From the NCBI RefSeq assembly GCF_965228805.1, contig NZ_CBDDIE010000003.1, positions 2,108,001 to 2,172,000 on the forward strand: a stretch of 64,000 nt of DNA. The letters run 5' to 3'. Both the position numbers and the translations under genes were made by a program. The stretch's first letter is position 1, and each line of letters starts with the position of its first letter. The notes beneath the pieces are model-generated. The model searched no databases, was not told where the DNA came from, and worked only from the letters and a program-made list of their open reading frames with translations. Source of the DNA: JASBTN01 sp965228805 (GTDB lineage Bacteria; Pseudomonadota; Alphaproteobacteria; Rhodobacterales; Rhodobacteraceae). Below are positions 54,261 through 63,524 of the stretch, piece by piece.

Positions 54261-57020
54261 TCAATCCGGTAGGGACAGCCCCAGCGCTGCAGCCGTTGAC
54301 CTGAGCTGCTCCACCGCTGGAGGGGCTGTCTTACGCAGCGCCTTTGACGTGCCGGACAGGTCAGCCCCCTCGCGTGCCCGTGCCTCGATCCGGGCCAGGG
54401 CCTCGCAGAATTCCGCAAGGTGGAAATTCGCTGCCGCCCCTTTCAGGCGATGCGCCAGTTTGCGGGCGGTCTCATGGTCTGCCTGGTCGGCTGCGGCTTC
54501 GAGTTCCGGCAGGCTGAGGTCCACCTGGGCCAGGAATTCGGTCAAGATGGCGGCGGTTTCCTCGACGCCCAGATCTTCGATGTCTTCGGCCAGTCCAGCG
54601 TGGGTCTTGGGGGCCTCGATGGGGGTATCGCCCTCCAACACTTCGTGCAGCAGGCGGGGTGAGATCGGTTTGGTTAAGACCCTCTCGACCCCCAGGCGTG
54701 CCCGTTCCTCCGGGCTGTCTTGCAGGTGGTGGGCGGTCAGGGCCACCAGCCGGGGCAGCGGATCGAGCGCCGCAGCCAGGCGTCGCGCCACCTCGTCCCC
54801 GCTCATGTCGGGCAGGTCGATGTCCAGAAGCACGACGTCGAACCGATGCCTCCCGGCCAGCTCCAACGCGTGCGCACCATCCTGGGCCTCTTCGACCCGG
54901 CAGCCCAGCCGGTCCAGATAGCCACGTGCAACCATGCGATTGACCGGGTTGTCCTCGACCAGCAGAACGGCCTGACCCAGTTCGGCGCGCACCGCCCGTT
55001 CGGACAGCCGGGCCACACGGGCCAGGTCCCCCAAGGGCAACGCAAGCGTGAGCGTGAACCGCGCGCCTTCGCCCGGCGCGCTTTCGACGCTCAGAAGCCC
55101 ACCCATCACCTCGGTCAGGCGGCGCGAGATCGACAGGCCCAGCCCCATGCCCTGGATATCCGCCCGCCGTCCAGGGTCAGCCCGGCCATAGGCATCGAAA
55201 ATGTAGTCCATGTCCTTGGCGGCAATGCCGATCCCCGTGTCCTGCACCGAGAAGGACAACACATGTCCGCGGTCGGGGTCGAGCGCGTGGTCGATCTGCA
55301 GATTGACCTGCCCGGCATCGGTGTATTTCGTGGCATTGGACAGGAGGTTCACCAGCACCTGGCGAATCTTGGCCACGTCCCCGAACAGGGCGGGCGGCAG
55401 GTCCGACGCCGCGCTGATCGAATGGCTCAGCCCCTTGGCTTCGGCGTTCACCGCCAGGTATGTTCCCAGCTGGCCAATCAGGGCGCGCAGGTCGAAATGC
55501 ACCGGATCATTGGCCAGTTTCGACTGCTCGGTCGAGGCATAATCCAGCAGGTCGTTGGTCAGCCCCAGCAACTGTTCGGCTGAAGCCCGCGCGGTCACCA
55601 GGCGAGGCGGTACCTTGTCACTATCGCTTTCCATCAGGCGCAGCATGCCGATGATGCCGTTCAGGGGCGTTCGGATTTCATGGCTCATCATCGCCAGAAA
55701 TTCCGACTTGGCGCGGTTCGCGGCCTCGGCCTCGGCGCGGGCCGCGTCATGGGCCTTCATCTCGGTCACGATATCGCCCGTGCGCTGGCGTACGGTATCC
55801 TCCAGCTGATCACGCAGTTCGCGCGCCCGGGCGGCTCGGGTGCGCAGGATGTGCAGAGCCCGCTCCATCTCGCCGATCTCGTCAGAACCCGAGACGGGAA
55901 TGTCGCGCCCATAATCTTCGGCGGCCAGTGCTTCGATATGTTCAGCCACGCCGCGCAGCCGCCCCACCACCTGGCGGCGGGCATATTGCCAGGTCACAAT
56001 GGCGATGCCCGTGGCCAGGATCAGCAACAGCGCAAGCCCCGCGGCCAGTTGGCGCGCCAATGCCTCGGTGCGGGCCTGCGAGGTCACGGCCTGGGTGCTG
56101 AGCTGGGTAAGCAGGGCCTGCGAAAATTCGGTCAACGCGCTGACCTCCTGGCGGATGTCGGCCAAGAACGCCTCTGCCTGTGCTTCTGTTTCGATCCGCG
56201 CAAGTTGGGTTGCGAAGCTGCCATCTGTGTCGAGCTCGTGGGCCAGGACGTCCAACAGGTCGCTGGCGCGTTCCCGGGTCGAGGCAGAGGCCAGGTAGCT
56301 CAACCGCCCGCGTGCAGTGGCGAGCTCGGAGGTCACCCGGTTGGTTTGAGTGGTCAGCAGGTTCGGGCTGCGCAGGGTCTCGATCTGCAACAGCAGGCTG
56401 CCGATGCGATCTACCGCGCGGCCGAGTTCAACCTGGCGATCATAGGCAAAGAAGTCGCGGTCGGCCAAGGCGTCCAGCATGGCGCGGCGATCCCGTTCGC
56501 CCTGTTCATACATGTCCGAAATGGTCGCGGTGACACGCACCCGGGCGATGTCCAGTTCCGCAGCCAGAAGCGCTTGCAGCTCGTCCATCGTCGCACGGAC
56601 CCCGTCCAGATCCCGGGCCAGGCGGTCCTGGGCCTCCAGGCGCAGGCGTGTCGCCTCGGTCAGCCGTGCAACCAGCTCGCCCAGCCGGGACAGGGATGGC
56701 GGCGCCACCGCGATCCCTTCGAGCGCTCGGAAATCTGCCTCAAGCGCGTCCAGCTGAGATTGCAGCGAGCCGACCAGGGCGCGCAGCTCATCGGCATTGC
56801 CGAGCTCGGCAAAGGCCGGGGCGACGGCGGCGACAAAGGCGCTTTCATCGGCAATCTTGCGGGCAGTTGCGGCCGCTGGCAGGTTGTTCTGTATCAAGGC
56901 GCGCTGCTGTGCGGACAGGTATCTGTTCGACCCGAGTGCCACCAGGCTGACAAGGATCGACAGGCCCACGATGAAACTGAAGACCCGCAATAGCTGTTGG
57001 TCGAACCGCGTATGTCGCAT
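54261..57020 (-). CDS. torS: TorS-like unorthodox sensor kinase (HAMP-HisKA-HATPase-REC-Hpt)
   Basis: A 919-residue membrane kinase, near E. coli TorS in length (914). TM1 about 12-32, long periplasmic helical sensor (35-320), TM2 about 325-347, HAMP, HisKA with H447 (MMSHEIRTPLNG), HATPase, receiver (VVLLDIDLPDMSG) and C-terminal Hpt with ARKLAHRLKGAAANFH. This four-step phosphorelay layout plus a TorT homologue marks it as the TMAO sensor. Its ATG (57020-57018) overlaps the divergent torT ATG within CATG. Confidence 0.9.
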   Translation of the reverse strand: MRHTRFDQQLLRVFSFIVGLSILVSLVALGSNRYLSAQQRALIQNNLPAAATARKIADESAFVAAVAPAFAELGNADELRALVGSLQSQLDALEADFRALEGIAVAPPSLSRLGELVARLTEATRLRLEAQDRLARDLDGVRATMDELQALLAAELDIARVRVTATISDMYEQGERDRRAMLDALADRDFFAYDRQVELGRAVDRIGSLLLQIETLRSPNLLTTQTNRVTSELATARGRLSYLASASTRERASDLLDVLAHELDTDGSFATQLARIETEAQAEAFLADIRQEVSALTEFSQALLTQLSTQAVTSQARTEALARQLAAGLALLLILATGIAIVTWQYARRQVVGRLRGVAEHIEALAAEDYGRDIPVSGSDEIGEMERALHILRTRAARARELRDQLEDTVRQRTGDIVTEMKAHDAARAEAEAANRAKSEFLAMMSHEIRTPLNGIIGMLRLMESDSDKVPPRLVTARASAEQLLGLTNDLLDYASTEQSKLANDPVHFDLRALIGQLGTYLAVNAEAKGLSHSISAASDLPPALFGDVAKIRQVLVNLLSNATKYTDAGQVNLQIDHALDPDRGHVLSFSVQDTGIGIAAKDMDYIFDAYGRADPGRRADIQGMGLGLSISRRLTEVMGGLLSVESAPGEGARFTLTLALPLGDLARVARLSERAVRAELGQAVLLVEDNPVNRMVARGYLDRLGCRVEEAQDGAHALELAGRHRFDVVLLDIDLPDMSGDEVARRLAAALDPLPRLVALTAHHLQDSPEERARLGVERVLTKPISPRLLHEVLEGDTPIEAPKTHAGLAEDIEDLGVEETAAILTEFLAQVDLSLPELEAAADQADHETARKLAHRLKGAAANFHLAEFCEALARIEARAREGADLSGTSKALRKTAPPAVEQLRSTAAALGLSLPD

Positions 57021-57993
57021 GGGGCGAGCCTATGCGCTGGCCCTGGCGGCTGCAATCGGCCTCTGCGTCGCGCCGCAGGGGGGGAGCGCCGAAGCGGTCG
57101 CCCGGCAAGGGGCCATCTGCATCGTGGTGCCGCATTTCAAGGACGAGTACTGGCTCAGCGTCGGGTTCGGCCTGCGCGAGGAAGCGCGGGCGGCCGGGGT
57201 TGCGCTCATGATCCACGAAAGCGGCGGGTATCACGCGCTGGATCGCCAGGTTGCTCTGTTGGAAACCTGCCGCTCGGCCGGGGCCGGGGCAGTGTTGCTG
57301 GGCGCGGTGTCGGCGGATGATCCGGTGTTGCTGGATGCCGTATCGCGCACCGCCGCGGACATGCCGGTGCTGGCCCTGGTCAACGAGCTGCGCGCGCCGA
57401 ACCTTGCGGGGGCCATTGGGGTCGACTGGCGTGACATGGGGCGGGCGGTTGGCGACTTTCTGGCGGGCAGGCACCCTGCAGGAAGTGCGCCGGTCACCGT
57501 CGGCTTCGTGACCGGGCCCAAGGACAGCGGTTGGTCACCCCTGTTGGAGGGTGGGCTGCGCGCAGGGTTGGATGGATCGGCCGTCGAGATCGCCATCACT
57601 CGACATGCGGACAGCGGGTTGCGCGAGCAGCTGCGCGAGGTTGAACATGTGCTCAGCCACGCGCCGACTATCGACTACCTGGTCGGCACCGCCCCGGCGA
57701 TCGAAGGCGCCATGGGGCTGGCTGCCCGGTATGACGGGGCGTTCCCTCGGTTGATCGCGACCTATGTCAGCCACTCGGTTCGGCGCGGTCTGCGTAACGG
57801 CCAGGTCGCGGCTGTGCCCTTTGACGACCCGGTGGCGCAAGGTCGCCTTGGGGTGCGCATGGCGCTGCAGGCGATGCAGGGGCATCACAACGAGGGCATG
57901 CACGGCCCGGCGATCCGCCTGTTGAGCGCCGAAGGTGCACGGACCGGCCCGATCACGCTGTCACCCGCGGATCTGCAGTTGGATATCGAGTAG
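57019..57993 (+). CDS. torT: TorT-like periplasmic TMAO-binding protein
   Basis: A 324-residue periplasmic-binding protein of the ribose/TorT type. The signal peptide MGRAYALALAAAIGLCVAPQ leads to a sugar-binding-like fold (CIVVPHFKDEYWLSVGFGLR; AGAVLLGAVSAD; LVGTAPAIEGAMG). TorT binds TMAO and presents it to TorS. ATG 57019 is chosen for the signal peptide; an earlier in-frame ATG would lengthen the n-region. It is divergent from torS with overlapping start codons, so its promoter must lie inside the torS coding start. Confidence 0.85.
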   Translation: MGRAYALALAAAIGLCVAPQGGSAEAVARQGAICIVVPHFKDEYWLSVGFGLREEARAAGVALMIHESGGYHALDRQVALLETCRSAGAGAVLLGAVSADDPVLLDAVSRTAADMPVLALVNELRAPNLAGAIGVDWRDMGRAVGDFLAGRHPAGSAPVTVGFVTGPKDSGWSPLLEGGLRAGLDGSAVEIAITRHADSGLREQLREVEHVLSHAPTIDYLVGTAPAIEGAMGLAARYDGAFPRLIATYVSHSVRRGLRNGQVAAVPFDDPVAQGRLGVRMALQAMQGHHNEGMHGPAIRLLSAEGARTGPITLSPADLQLDIE

Positions 57994-58000
57994 CCGCACC

Positions 58001-60142
58001 TCAGCCGACGCCAGCCACACCCCCGGCAAACGCCTGCAATAGCACATGCTGGTGGCGTTTCGACGTGCTCTCATTGGCAAGACACGCAAGGGCCTTTGCC
58101 CGCAGAAGCCGCGACAAGGTCAGCGCCAGTGCCAGGGTTTCGGTGGCCTCGGCATTGAGCAGCGGGGACAGCAATGCTTCGGCGGCCTCGGTGTCACCGC
58201 TGTCATCCAGGTCGGTAGCCAAACGGGTCAAGGCCGCTGCACGCACCCGCGCATCCGGATCGCCCAGGGCGGCACCCAAATCTTCGGGGTTGTCCATCAC
58301 GGCCACCACATGGGCCCGGACCTGGGCATCGGTATCGTCTAGGTGCTGGGCCAGGGCCGGATGCAATTCCAGATGCCCCACGGCGAGGCGAGCACAGAGC
58401 CCGCGGACACGGTCCAGTCGGTCCATCAGCCCAGTGCGCAGGCGTCGAAGGTCCGCGTCATTGGCCAAGCCAGCTTCCATTCGCGCCACCAACGCCTGGT
58501 AGGCGGCAGCGCGCAGGTTGTCCTGGCCGGTCTCGGTCATGGTGCGGATGGCCGCGCCGATGCGCGGGTCGGGCAGGGCGCCGATCAGCCCCAGGCAGAC
58601 CCGCGTCAGGTCTTCGCCGATCTCGGCTGGTCCTTCGACGCTGCGCCGACGTTTGGTTTTCTTGCCCTTGTTGCCCTTGCTGTCGTCGGGGCCGGTGGCA
58701 TCCTTGCCCGCCTCGGCGACTTCGGGCTTGGCGAGCCGGTTGATTTGGATCGCTTCGAGGGTCGAGGTGGGCGCGGAGGGCGCCTTGTCGCTCGTAGCGG
58801 CGATTTGCCCGTCTTCGTCGATGCGCAAGCGCGGTACATCTTCGCCCTCGGGCAGGGCAAGCGGCGCGGTGGCGGGTTCGGGTGTGATCAGCGTGTTCGT
58901 TGCCGCCGCTTCCAAGGCGTCCACGGCGACGTCATCGCCCGTCTTGGCCCGTTCAACCAGGCAGGTCAGAGCGACCATGCGTACTTGCTGGGCCGGGTTG
59001 GTCAGCAGATCCACCAGCCGCTCGTTCGCGCCGTCATCCTGCAGCGCGTCCAGTGCCTCCACCGCGGCGACGCGTGCGTCCAGCGGGCGGTTGCCATTGC
59101 GCAAGAGCATCTCCAATGGTTCCGGCGTGGCGTTATCGATCAGGCGCACCCAGTTGCGCGCCACGGCGGCGGCGAGGGCGCTGTTGTCTGTGAGCAGCCA
59201 GGCCTGCATGTTGGCCGAAAGCGCCTCGGCCAGCTCGGGGACGAGAGGCGTTTGCAACTCGTCCAGAGCCGCAGCTTGAACCATGGGGTCGGGGTCGGAC
59301 AGGGCCGACACCGCCAGGTCCGGGCGGGCAGGTGCCGCATGGGCCAGCGCTTCGGCGCGCAGGGCGGGGTCGGCGTCCTTCAGGGCCAGGTAGCCCGCGC
59401 GGTCGTCGTCAGGCGCCAGCAGAGGCAGGGCCAGGCGGCGCACTTCTGCGCTGTCGTCACCCAGCAGGAAATCCAGATGTGGCAGCAGGGCTTCGGCGTC
59501 GAGCTTGCCCATCGCCTCCAACGCACGTTTGCGCGGCAACCCACCTTCGGTCTGCGCCATGGCCAGCAGCCAGACCATGCCTGCCTCGCCCATGCCGGAC
59601 AGGGCTTCGCAGACGGGCAGGTCCAGGTTCTGGCCATATTCGTCATCGCGGGCGGCCAGGATGTCTTCGATGGCGTCCACGGCGCCCAGACGGCCCAAGG
59701 CGTGGATCGCTGCGGTCTGGATTTCGAGCCATTCGTCCCAGAGGCCGATCTCATCCTCCCAGGCGACCTCGTCCTCGCAACGGCTGAGCGCCAGCTTGCG
59801 CAGAAGCGGGATGGAGGCAGTGTCGCCGAGGTCCGCCAACATGTTGATGGCGGCCAGTTTGACCTCTCGCACCGGGTCGCCCACCAGGTTCTCGCGGATG
59901 CGGTCCGCATCCTCGGGCTGGGCAAACAGCGGCAGGGCATCCATGGCGTCGGAGCGCACGTCGGGGTCTTCGTCCAGAAGGGCCTCGATCAGGGCAAGAC
60001 GCACGCGCTCGTCGCCGGGCGCCTGCGCGGCCAGGGCACGCACCGCGTCAGTGCGGATCACGTCATTGCCGATCTGAAGGTGATGCAGAAGGGTCGGGAC
60101 GGGATCGAAATCGTCACTCACCTGGGTCGCGCGTTTCAGCAT
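58001..60142 (-). CDS. HEAT-repeat protein in the molybdoenzyme operon
   Basis: A 713-residue protein made of tandem HEAT/armadillo-type helical repeats (for example IRTDAVRALAAQAPGD, VRSDAMDALPLF, VRRLALPLLAPDD, VRAHVVAVMDNP), interrupted by a basic linker (KGNKGKKTKRRRS) near residue 500. No signal peptide is seen. ATG 60142 is used because AGGAGG lies 6 bases upstream; an ATG at 60163 lacks a site. It follows the IdrA-like gene by 84 bases on the same strand, after a GCAA-capped hairpin. Such scaffolds often act in assembly or cofactor loading; that role is inference. Confidence 0.85.
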   Translation of the reverse strand: MLKRATQVSDDFDPVPTLLHHLQIGNDVIRTDAVRALAAQAPGDERVRLALIEALLDEDPDVRSDAMDALPLFAQPEDADRIRENLVGDPVREVKLAAINMLADLGDTASIPLLRKLALSRCEDEVAWEDEIGLWDEWLEIQTAAIHALGRLGAVDAIEDILAARDDEYGQNLDLPVCEALSGMGEAGMVWLLAMAQTEGGLPRKRALEAMGKLDAEALLPHLDFLLGDDSAEVRRLALPLLAPDDDRAGYLALKDADPALRAEALAHAAPARPDLAVSALSDPDPMVQAAALDELQTPLVPELAEALSANMQAWLLTDNSALAAAVARNWVRLIDNATPEPLEMLLRNGNRPLDARVAAVEALDALQDDGANERLVDLLTNPAQQVRMVALTCLVERAKTGDDVAVDALEAAATNTLITPEPATAPLALPEGEDVPRLRIDEDGQIAATSDKAPSAPTSTLEAIQINRLAKPEVAEAGKDATGPDDSKGNKGKKTKRRRSVEGPAEIGEDLTRVCLGLIGALPDPRIGAAIRTMTETGQDNLRAAAYQALVARMEAGLANDADLRRLRTGLMDRLDRVRGLCARLAVGHLELHPALAQHLDDTDAQVRAHVVAVMDNPEDLGAALGDPDARVRAAALTRLATDLDDSGDTEAAEALLSPLLNAEATETLALALTLSRLLRAKALACLANESTSKRHQHVLLQAFAGGVAGVG

Positions 60143-60194
60143 CTGGGGCCTCCTGAGGGTCATCTGGGCGGGAATTCTTGAAAAGGGGGACGAT

Positions 60195-60214
60195 GCCCGG
60201 GGTTGCCCCCGGAC
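60195..60214 (-). other. Intercistronic GNRA-capped hairpin after the idrA-like gene
   Basis: On the minus strand CCGGGG-GCAA-CCCCGG forms a 6-base-pair stem, extended by a wobble and a G-C pair, with a GCAA loop. It resembles the hairpin between gcvH and gcvP. No strong T-run follows, so it more likely stabilises the upstream message than terminates it. Confidence 0.4.
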
Positions 60215-60226
60215 ACCGATCTGTCA

Positions 60227-62908
60227 TCAGGCGATGTCGCGCCGTGCGAAGGACATCGAGCGCATTTCCGTCTTGTACGGGCTCTCGCCGATCTTGCGCA
60301 CGTTGCCGACGCCCATCTTGTAGTTGTAGTTGCCGCTGATCCAGTCGACCACGCGGCCCGCAAGGGCGTTGGCGGGCTGGGACGTGTGCAGGAAGTCCAT
60401 GTAGCCCATGTTGTGCTTGACCGCCGGGGTGACGATGGCGACGGCGGTGATCGAGGCTTTGGTCAGCTCGATATGGCCGTTCTTCATCAGGCTGGCGAAG
60501 TCGAAGTCATCGCCTTCCACCCCTACGATCGTGTCCTTCTGCACCGGGATCCGGTCGGAATAGACCTGCACGTAGTCGCCGCTTTCGATGCCGTGTTTGG
60601 CGGCGAAATCGGGATGGATCTCGATCCAGTTTTCCGGCCAGCGCTGCACGATATACGGACGGCGACGGTCGTCGTATCCGGACTGCCAGCGTTCGTTGAT
60701 GCGGCCCGAGGTGATCCAGATCTCGTCATCTTCCTCGCGCGGTTTCAGCCATTCCCAGTAGGAGCTGAACAGCGACCACGGCGCTTTCTGGATGTTGCAC
60801 TTGCCGGTCTGCGAGTTGAAGTGGGTCAGTTTCTTGTTGAACATGTTCCCACCTGCGGGGCCGGTTTCCGGCAGTTTCCGCGTCGTATCATGCAGACGTT
60901 TGGTGCCTTCGAGCGTGCCGTCGTCCAGCATCAGGACCGGGCCCTGGATGCCGTTGGTGCCGAACTCGCCCATCTTCTCGTGCAGGGTCTTGCCTTCACG
61001 GCGCGCCGCCACCAGGACCATGTTGAAGTCCTTGCGCGAGCCGCGCGAGTGACGCGCCCCTTCCTCCAGAACATCGTTCGAGTCCTGCCAGTCGAAGCCT
61101 TCGAACCCCATGCGCTGCGACAACTGGGCGATGATCCACCAATCCGGCTTCGCTTCGCCCGGCGCGTCGTAGAACTTCGGGTACAGGCGCAGACGGCGTT
61201 CGCCGTTGGCGCGCGTGAAGGTATCCTCGCCCCAGCCTGCGGCCGGGAAGACGATATCGGCATAACGGGCGCCGATGGGATCAACCAGATAGATATCCTG
61301 ATCCCAGACCACCGTGCCGCCACTGTCGGCGCGGGCCTTCAGGGTCTCGATGATCTCCTGCTTGTCGAAGGACATGACCTGGTGCGGGTTGCGCACGGTC
61401 TGTTCCTCGAACTTGGCCTGCAGCGACTGCGACCCGCACATGGCCTGCACCCAGGTGTTGCCGATCACATGGGCCAGACGGGTGTGACCCGCCATGAAGT
61501 AGCGGTCGCAATCCATGGCGCGGCGACGGCGGCCGGGCAGTTTCTCGGGCGACTTATTGCGGGGATAGCCACCGCCACGCAGACCGCCACGCTGGTGCCC
61601 ACCGGCGCGACCGATCACCTGACCCGGACGCCCACCGGCGCCGACGGTGATACCCAGCGAGGAAATCGCCTGGGTGTTGCCGGTGTTGTTGGACCAGTAG
61701 AAGCCCTTTTCGATCATGATCGAGGTCTTGGGCCGTGAGCCGTCTTCGCGCGGTTTCGCCATCCACTCGGCGGCGGTATAGATCTTCTGCACGTCGATAT
61801 CGGCGATTTCCGCGGCCTTTTCGGGCACGGCATAGTCCTGCTCCATCAGCCACTTGACCCAGTCGTCATAGCCGCCGGTCTGGAACTTGCCCCAGGTCGT
61901 GCGCCACTGCCACGGGGTGTTGCGGGTGCCCTGGCCGAAGCCCGAGGAGCTTTCCCACTTGTTGTTCACCCACTTCTCGATCCACTCCTTGTCCTGCCAG
62001 CCGTTCTCGACGATCACGCGGGCGATCGCCAGCACGACCGGAAGGTCGGTGCCCGGCTGGATGTCCAGGACCATGCCGCCGTTGGCCTCGGCAAAGGCCG
62101 TGCCGGTGGAGCGGCGCGGCAGCATGAAGATCGCCTTCTGCCCGCTTTCGATGGCCGGTTTGATCCAGTCGGTGAACAGGATCGTCTTGGTCTCATAGGG
62201 GTCGGTGCCGCACATCAGCAGGGTATCGGCGCTGGCCCAGTCTTCATAGCTGGGGCCGAAGTTGTCGAAACCCGCGTCCCGGAAACCCGGGGTCGATGTC
62301 ACGTCGGACGGCGTGTCGTGGAAGGTGAAGTTCGCGGTGCGGATATTGCCCAGTGCGTATTTGGTGATCGCGTAGGTGTTCTCCATGTAACCATAGGAGA
62401 ACGTCTTGACCGCATAGGAGTTGGTGCCGTGCTTTTCGAGCACGTATTTGCCAACCTCGGATGCGATCTCCAGCGCGAAGTCCCAGGTCACCGGCATCAG
62501 CACACCGAACATGCGCACCATGGGCTGGGTCAGCCGGTCACGCGTCGGGGTCTGCGGGTTATAGACCTTCTGCGCAATCGCGCCGCCGCGGATCGAGCTG
62601 TCACCCAACAGGTTCACGAATTCCGCGTCCTTGTCGGGGATGATCACCACGTGGTGCGGTTCGCCCTTGTGCAGCACGATATTGTGCTGGTTCGGTGCGA
62701 TCCACGGACCCAGCGGCGCGACCGGGAAGTCCTCGCCAAAGGCGTTCTGGTCAGCGGCGGGGCCACCCACCTTGCCGCCCTTCACGGGCCAGCGGTAGAC
62801 CTTGTAGCCACAGGCCACGATGCAATAGTCGCAGGCGGTCGAGATGACATCGGCATCCGGCGGCGGCAGCGGTACGCTTTCTTCGGGGATGTAATATGGT
62901 GTGGACAT
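60227..62908 (-). CDS. idrA: Arsenite-oxidase/iodate-reductase-type molybdoenzyme large subunit (IdrA-like)
   Basis: An 893-residue molybdopterin enzyme of the AioA branch. The N-terminal iron-sulfur motif is C26-X2-C29-X3-C33 (CDYCIVACGY), and GDSSIRGG supplies the serine (104/105) that replaces a fourth cysteine, so a 3Fe-4S cluster is expected as in AioA. RAGGHQ and the C-terminal MSFARRD also match that branch. The AioA segment with the arsenite-site histidine (recalled as HNRPAYNSECH) is replaced by HDTPSDVTST. No signal peptide: it is probably co-exported with its Tat-targeted Rieske partner. A cytochrome peroxidase gene in the cluster favours iodate reductase over arsenite oxidase. Confidence 0.75.
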   Translation of the reverse strand: MSTPYYIPEESVPLPPPDADVISTACDYCIVACGYKVYRWPVKGGKVGGPAADQNAFGEDFPVAPLGPWIAPNQHNIVLHKGEPHHVVIIPDKDAEFVNLLGDSSIRGGAIAQKVYNPQTPTRDRLTQPMVRMFGVLMPVTWDFALEIASEVGKYVLEKHGTNSYAVKTFSYGYMENTYAITKYALGNIRTANFTFHDTPSDVTSTPGFRDAGFDNFGPSYEDWASADTLLMCGTDPYETKTILFTDWIKPAIESGQKAIFMLPRRSTGTAFAEANGGMVLDIQPGTDLPVVLAIARVIVENGWQDKEWIEKWVNNKWESSSGFGQGTRNTPWQWRTTWGKFQTGGYDDWVKWLMEQDYAVPEKAAEIADIDVQKIYTAAEWMAKPREDGSRPKTSIMIEKGFYWSNNTGNTQAISSLGITVGAGGRPGQVIGRAGGHQRGGLRGGGYPRNKSPEKLPGRRRRAMDCDRYFMAGHTRLAHVIGNTWVQAMCGSQSLQAKFEEQTVRNPHQVMSFDKQEIIETLKARADSGGTVVWDQDIYLVDPIGARYADIVFPAAGWGEDTFTRANGERRLRLYPKFYDAPGEAKPDWWIIAQLSQRMGFEGFDWQDSNDVLEEGARHSRGSRKDFNMVLVAARREGKTLHEKMGEFGTNGIQGPVLMLDDGTLEGTKRLHDTTRKLPETGPAGGNMFNKKLTHFNSQTGKCNIQKAPWSLFSSYWEWLKPREEDDEIWITSGRINERWQSGYDDRRRPYIVQRWPENWIEIHPDFAAKHGIESGDYVQVYSDRIPVQKDTIVGVEGDDFDFASLMKNGHIELTKASITAVAIVTPAVKHNMGYMDFLHTSQPANALAGRVVDWISGNYNYKMGVGNVRKIGESPYKTEMRSMSFARRDIA

Positions 62909-62920
62909 CAGTGTTCCTCC

Positions 62921-63508
62921 TCAGCCCTGAAGATTGTCGAAGCGGCCATAGATCAGGCCGAACATGCCGACGGCGTAAATGTCGTCGCCATCCAGTTCCA
63001 AAAGCACCTGCGGCAGCGACTGATAGGCCTGCCCGGCGATGAAGATGCCGTGGCGGGTCAGGTCGAATGTCGTCAGGTGTAGCGGGCAGGGCCCGAGCGC
63101 CTTGTCGGCCGCCTTGTAGGTGCCCTGCAGCGGCCCGCCCTGGTGGGTGCAGGTGTAGTTGAAGCCAACCACGTCGCCGTCCGGGCCGATACCGCCCCCG
63201 GCTTTCGTGCCCAGTTTCACCAGGATCGATTCCGCGTATTCACCCGTGTCGGGGTACTCGAAGGTCAGCGGTTCATCCTGCTTCAGCTCGCTGAGCTTGC
63301 CGATCAGCTTGCGCGGATAGGTCGACACGACTGCGGGCGTTTCCGCCTCGGACATGCCGGGGATGCCGACCATGACCACGGTGGTGGTCAGGCCCGAGGA
63401 CAGCAGGAATTGCCGACGGTTCATCAGGCATTTGCGCGTGCCCGCTTTCTGGGCTTCGCCGTTCTCGCCATTGATCGAGGCGGCGATTTTGGGATCAAGG
63501 TCTTTCAT
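62921..63508 (-). CDS. idrB: Tat-exported Rieske [2Fe-2S] subunit (IdrB/AioB-like)
   Basis: A 195-residue Rieske protein with Tat signal NRRQFLLSS (R31-R32) and hydrophobic stretch, then the cluster ligands C120-T-H122 and C141-P-L-H144. The two extra cysteines that form a disulfide in many Rieske proteins are absent (CTHQGG and CPLH). It lies 12 bases before the large-subunit gene and should carry electrons between cytochrome c and the molybdenum subunit. The N-terminal ~25 residues before the Tat motif are longer than usual; an ATG at residue 29 could be the start. Confidence 0.85.
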   Translation of the reverse strand: MKDLDPKIAASINGENGEAQKAGTRKCLMNRRQFLLSSGLTTTVVMVGIPGMSEAETPAVVSTYPRKLIGKLSELKQDEPLTFEYPDTGEYAESILVKLGTKAGGGIGPDGDVVGFNYTCTHQGGPLQGTYKAADKALGPCPLHLTTFDLTRHGIFIAGQAYQSLPQVLLELDGDDIYAVGMFGLIYGRFDNLQG

Positions 63509-63524
63509 TTTCCCTGTCTCCTAT

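Noticed and set aside
60227..62908. Arsenite oxidase (AioA) as the primary call
   Set aside because: The branch is right, but the arsenite-site segment differs and a di-haem peroxidase gene is present, with no ars or aioXSR genes in view. It is kept as the alternative.
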